A stretch of 64,000 bases of DNA from Tetmemena sp. SeJ-2015 (lineage: Eukaryota > Ciliophora > Spirotrichea > Sporadotrichida > Oxytrichidae), in contig JAJKFJ010022365.1 of the NCBI GenBank assembly GCA_027382625.1, positions 46,655 through 110,654 on the forward strand. The letters run 5' to 3'. Numbering within the stretch: the stretch's first letter is position 1; each line of letters opens with the position of its first letter. The position numbers were made by a program, and so were the translations under genes. The notes below the pieces were generated by a model that saw only the letters and a list, made by a program, of their open reading frames with translations, was not told the origin of the DNA and ran no database searches. Positions 59,588-64,000 of the stretch are shown in pieces.

Positions 59588-60765
59588 ATGGGTTGTTCTT
59601 TCTCTGAGATTTCAAATGAAAATACTCAAAATAATGAAATTCGACTAGATTTTTCAAGGCTCTCTAAAATTAAAGCAGGAAAGAATATCAAACTTATTTT
59701 GCCTAAATATTTAAGACTTGAAGTTTATAGATTCCTCACATTTGAGTTGCTAATAAATAAAATTTTAAAGCTTTCTCATTCTGAAATAAAGAGAGTGAAT
59801 GAATCAAATATTCATTAAAATAATAACCTTATAGCGAAGGTTAGAAGAATCAAATAATTGGATGGGCTTCTAAAAGAACATAGTTTGAAGCATTTTGAAG
59901 AGATAATGTCAAGAAATCAAAAGTTGAGACTTTGCCGAGTTGTAGATTTTGTCATTGATGACTCTTTTTTTGAGAAATAAGGTCACATATATTTATTGAG
60001 TTAGCTTAAATTTGCTAAAAACCTTTAAATTGCTCACTTAAAGTTCAAAAAATGGAATCATTTCTGGTATTTAGCTCCTTAAATATTGCTGAGAATTAAA
60101 TTAAAACTATAATTATTAGATAAAAAAAAAAAAGTTGCTCTATAAAATTGAAGTATCTGATTATCAATAAATAACTCCTTTCTTAGAGTATTCCTAAAAT
60201 TATTAATTCCACAGAGCTTATCAATAATTGGCAGGAGTATTAGAGAAGATTAACTTACTAAAGATGACGAGGGATGATGATAGTTTGCTTTCAAACTTTC
60301 TATACAGAATAGCTCTCTGAATATTTTATCAAATTTCTTCTTTTATTTACTTTCAACAACAGCATTAACAAGCAACCTAGTGGTTCATCAGATATCCCAA
60401 ATAACGTCAATTTAAGATCTTTGCATTTTTATTATCTTAAAAGTCATCAATATTTTGCCATAATCTCAGCAATAATCTTGGGAGGCTGCAAAAATTTGAA
60501 ATGCACTTTTTCAAAAATTAAATTAGACTTGAGCTAATTGGTCAAGATTTTCCAATATGTATAAATTGTAATTCTCAATAAATGCAACTTAATCTTAGAC
60601 ATGAACAAGCTAAAATAAAAAAGTATAACGCAGTATAAGTATTAAAATTTTAAATGCTTCAAATCTCAAGACACTAAATACATTATTGCCAGATATTTAT
60701 TATTTAAAGGAGATTTAAAAAAATATAATACAATTTTTTAATAAAAATATTATAATTATACTTGA
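59588..60765 (+). pseudogene. Array A copy 9 (MGCSFS), poly-A frameshift and one TGA
   Basis: ATG 59588, MGCSFSEISNENTQNNEIRL, an N-myristoyl/palmitoyl-type start. Core LPKYLRLEVYRFLTFELLIN, KILKLSHSEIKRVNESNIHQ, FEEIMSRNQKLRLCRVVDFV, KFAKNLQIAHLKFKKWNHFW. The first frame stops at TGA 60149-60151 after a run of about twelve A (60122-60133). In the next frame LRR-like sequence resumes (KLKYLIINKQ, VNLRSLHFYYLKSHQYFAII, ILGGCKNLKCTFSKIKLDLS) to TGA 60763-60765, with one TGA at 60265. Total about 390 codons, the longest A copy. Confidence 0.6.
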
Positions 60766-61251
60766 AAAAATTTACCAGTTTCTATAACTGATAAGGCCAA
60801 AAAATAATTTTTCTTAGAAATTTTTTTAAGAAGGAAATGTTGTTGTTGTGTTGTTGTTTGAAAAGCAAAGATAAATAGATATATCTCAAATTGACAATGT
60901 TTTAATTTTAGTTAATTAAATTCACTAATTTAATACTGTCAATATTTTTTATATTTGTAAATAAAATTTTCTTGTTTAAAGATGAATGGAAATAGATCTC
61001 AATGAATAAAAAGAAAAAGATGTTTTCATAATAATATGGAAATATAAAATTAAAATAGTGATTTAATTACTTGGATTTTAACAAATTAATTTTTAATTTT
61101 TACGATTCTTAAAATTTCTTTTTCTTCTCTTTTAAATGATCTTTATGAATTAAGAATTTTATTAAATAAATAAATTTAATGAATATTAAACCTAGTATGC
61201 TTGATACAGATAAGTTTCTTTGCATATTTATATTAAATATATTTAAATTAA

Positions 61252-63724
61252 AAATGAAAAGATGCTATAATAGTAGTGAATATAAAATAAACAAAATAAA
61301 AGACTGGCATACAAATATCTTATAAAAGTAAAAAACATTTTAATTAAAACTTTTTTGAACAAAATTTGAGAAATTCCATTCCGTTCTTTTATCTTTACTT
61401 TACAAAGTATTTATGAGGTATCGAATTATTTAGCATTCTTAAAGGAAAAATAAAATTTTATTTGTTCTCACTACTTGCAGGATAATTAAATGGTCATAAG
61501 AATTAAAAAAGCCCTAATTTTATAATCTTAAAAGTTAATATTTCATACTCTCTTTAAATTTAATTTCCTTAAATTAATAAAATTAATTTTGCATGTTTAA
61601 ATAGATAAATTATTTATGCTTCAAATTTAGTTAAATAGATAGAGAGATTGATAAATAAATATTAGGAGCTACTTTAAATTAGATAAAAACATTTAAGTTG
61701 CACTTTCACGGTATTCTAGACTTAAAATGAGAAATAATGTATTTTGTTGAATAATTACAATTCATGGATTCTCTTTAAAAATTAAAGATTAAAATAAGCC
61801 AAAATTAAAGCAAAATTAAGGCTTTAAGTTTATTGCTAAATCATAATTAAATAAAAAATCTTTAATCCAAATTTTAGGGAGGATGAAAGCATTCTTTATT
61901 ATTTTAGGTAAAATCTTATTATTTATTCCTCTATTTTTATTTAAAAATAAAACTTGATAATTTAGTGATATTGAATCTGCTTTAAAAATATGAAAAAGAA
62001 TTTCATCACTAAAGCAAGGCAAATTATAGTTTATATCTTTCATTTGATAAAGTCTAATGTTTTAAATATGTTAATTCCGATTTTTTAAAATCATAAGAAA
62101 TTAAAGATATTTAATTTATGATTAAGATCATCATTTATTTATTCTTATCAAATTAATCAAAAAGGATGATAAAGAATTCTTCCATTAAATCTGGCAAAGT
62201 TCTCATCATATTTTTAGTAGTCTCATTAAAAAACTAAAACTTTCAAATTGCACATTATTTGTTGGTTATTTGCATATAATAGCAAGGCAAAATATTTATT
62301 TTAAATATATACAAGCGTGGGCTCTTAATCCAAGAAAAGTTTCTTACAGTCGCGCTTCATATTATAAATTTAAAATGAAAGTTATATTTAAATCCCCTCC
62401 CCCAAATTAATTAATTTAAAAAGTAATAATCTAAATTAAATAATTTTAGAAGGAAGCTAGTTAATTTAAAAATATCTAAATGAAGTTCCTTTGAATTAGA
62501 AATTATTAAAGATGGTCTTTAGTCCTATTATATCCATTTAAATAATTATCAACAATGTTATGGTAAAACCTTAGGATTAGAAAGTTGCCAGAAACTATCA
62601 GAGCGAAAAGATTTTTCGAATTTGATAAGTCTACCTATCATTTTTTAATTTTTATGTGAAGATTATTACTGGTGTATTAGTAAAAATAATTGAGGAGAGT
62701 GAGAAAAAATGTCATTGATATTTTGAATTTTTGACTATAATATTTTGGTAATAAGGAGCAGGTAAATAATGATTATTTAGGCAAATATCAAATAGTTTTA
62801 AAAGTTATTTTTTGAATATTTAAAATTGGAGCTATATATAATTATTCAAGTTATCTTCTCTATTCAAATATATCTGTTTTGCTTCCTAAAATTTAGATAA
62901 AAAAAAACATTTTAATGGATTAACTGTGCAAAAATAATTACAAAATGAATATATGAGAAAGTTTTTGAAATGAGATATATTTTTTTAGTATCACCCCCAA
63001 CTTAATGCCTTTATATTTGCAGATTAGAAGTCTAAAAAAAATAAGCTTTAACTGAATGAATTTGTCTTTAAAGTTAAAATTAGTATAAGAAAAAATTAAA
63101 ATATCCCCCATCAATTAATTGAAACTCTTTTACCTTTCAACATTTAACTAAAATGAATAAGAAATTTATTTTTAAATAATTAGCTTAGAAAATACTTCAT
63201 TAAATTAATTTTAATATTTTATAATTTATTTTTAGAGTAAGTTTGAATGATTAAGATTTAATTGTGCAATATTTTCTGAAATTTTGAGTTCTCTGCATTT
63301 AAAGAAAACTAACACAGAAAGTAGGTAACTTACTGAATTAGTAATTAAATATGAAAATAATGATAATGTGATATATCTTGCTGAGCTCTTACATTAACTA
63401 GATATGGCTGAATACTTAGATGGAGAAATTTAATTTATTCTAATAAAAATTAAAGCGAACAAATTATGCTTAAATACAAACGTATTTCAAATGAATCGCT
63501 TGATAATTGATTTGCCTAGCTATGCCGAAAATCCATGGCAAGGTTATATACTCTAATATCTTAAACCTTATTCGAAAATTTAAATTGAGGAGGACATCTT
63601 ATACAAACAGAGAAATGGAGATACAAATCAAGAATTTTTCTAAGTCAACATCAGTAGAACAAACTCTCAACTAAACAAAATTGCAAGGATAGAAATCTAA
63701 TGCATCCAATTAAAAGAAATATGA
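61252..63724 (+). pseudogene. Array B copy 9, C-terminal block intact
   Basis: A possible start at ATG 61252; IDKQILGATLNQIKTFKLHF at about 61650 and VEQLQFMDSL at about 61760 match B copies 5 and 6. The middle is broken. The C-terminal block at about 63300-63724 (TGA 63722-63724) is open for about 140 codons: YLAELLHQLDMAEYLDGEIQ, LIKIKANKLCLNTNVFQM, YSKIQIEEDILYKQRNGD, EFFQVNISRTNSQLNKIARI. The block is conserved in all units. Confidence 0.5.
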
Positions 63725-63796
63725 CTATATCATCTATTTAATGTTGATTTTAAATAATTTAAAAATTCTTAATCTTGAAATATGATATTGATATGT

Positions 63797-63834
63797 AAAC
63801 CCCATAACCTATATAAACCCCATAACCTATATAC
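63797..63834. repeat. Short direct duplication
   Basis: ACCCCATAACCTATATA occurs twice in tandem. It is the only clear short tandem repeat near the right edge. The rest to 64000 holds no supported gene. Confidence 0.5.
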
Positions 63835-64000
63835 TTAGTGAATTAATGAATTGATATTAATGATCATTATATATGATATACACGCTTTCCCAAAATTACA
63901 GAAAAGACTTAATTAAGACAACGCAGATCTCACCAATCCAAAAATGCTTATGATCGGGAAATCAAAAAATTTAAAACCTCAATATTATTCCACCATCTTG

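Larger units (their letters stand above)
23409..63724 (+). repeat. Diverged tandem array of paired A/B ORFs (~9 units)
   Basis: All copies lie on the plus strand. A starts at 23409, 37800, 43908, 48664, 52090, 55454, 58557 and 59588 plus a fragment at 48100; B C-terminal blocks end at 30064, 42418, 47461, about 51900, 55350, 58445 and 63724. Intact units are 3.1-6 kb apart. Each B block ends shortly before the next A start where units are complete. Insertions (foldback elements, TBE-like element) interrupt the first part. Three A subtypes (MGA, MGCSF, MGC-QSFQ) show ordered local duplication. Confidence 0.65.

Noticed and set aside
60841..60862. GTTGTTGTTGTGTTGTTG as a microsatellite or regulatory repeat
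   Set aside because: Too short and isolated to mean anything in this composition.

Overview
The window reads as germline (micronuclear) DNA of a hypotrich/spirotrich ciliate related to Oxytricha or Stylonychia. Three things point there. (1) In recognisable conserved genes (FIGL1-type AAA ATPase, CTF18) TAA and TAG sit in frame as glutamine, and TGA is the only stop that ends genes. (2) About 25 short AT-rich insertions interrupt exons between 3 and 21 kb. Each is flanked by a 3-7 bp direct repeat (pointer), and dropping the insertion plus one repeat copy restores the frame. These are internal eliminated sequences (IESs), most of them without GT..AG ends. (3) A mobile element at 30.8-35.9 kb has the three-ORF layout of a telomere-bearing-element (TBE) transposon. 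The species is an inference, and no telomere tract or complete transposon end was found.

Region 1 (1-21.5 kb) is gene-dense, with short spacers, divergent promoters of 90-320 bp, and introns of about 25-100 nt. In order: FIGL1-type ATPase (partial, -), coiled-coil protein (-), small gene (+), small gene (-), AT-hook protein (-), small gene (+), coiled-coil gene (-), CTF18 clamp-loader subunit (-), F-box-like/LRR gene (+), small basic gene (-), small gene (+), acidic-tail gene (+), coiled-coil gene (+), Cys-rich membrane protein (-) and a large Gln-rich coiled-coil protein (+). FIGL1 and CTF18 both serve DNA replication and recombination; the rest have no clear function.

Region 2 (21.5-64 kb) is very AT-rich and dominated by a diverged tandem family. 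Each unit has an 'A' ORF, usually starting MGC/MGA (an N-myristoylation-type start) with an F-box-like segment and leucine-rich repeats. It is followed by a 'B' ORF with an LRR-like part and a conserved C-terminal block of unknown function that ends about 100 bp before the next A start. Roughly nine A copies and seven B copies are visible; most carry one premature TGA or one homopolymer frameshift. An IES-containing relative of A lies in the gene-dense part (10.5-11.8 kb) and may be the functional paralogue.

Inserted in or beside the array are two foldback elements (24.5-25.3 kb, and 26.2-26.8 kb with an 8-bp target duplication), a GC-richer island of unknown origin (27.0-27.7 kb), the TBE-like element (30.8-35.9 kb) and another higher-GC patch (36.3-36.85 kb). 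No rRNA, tRNA or CRISPR array was recognised.
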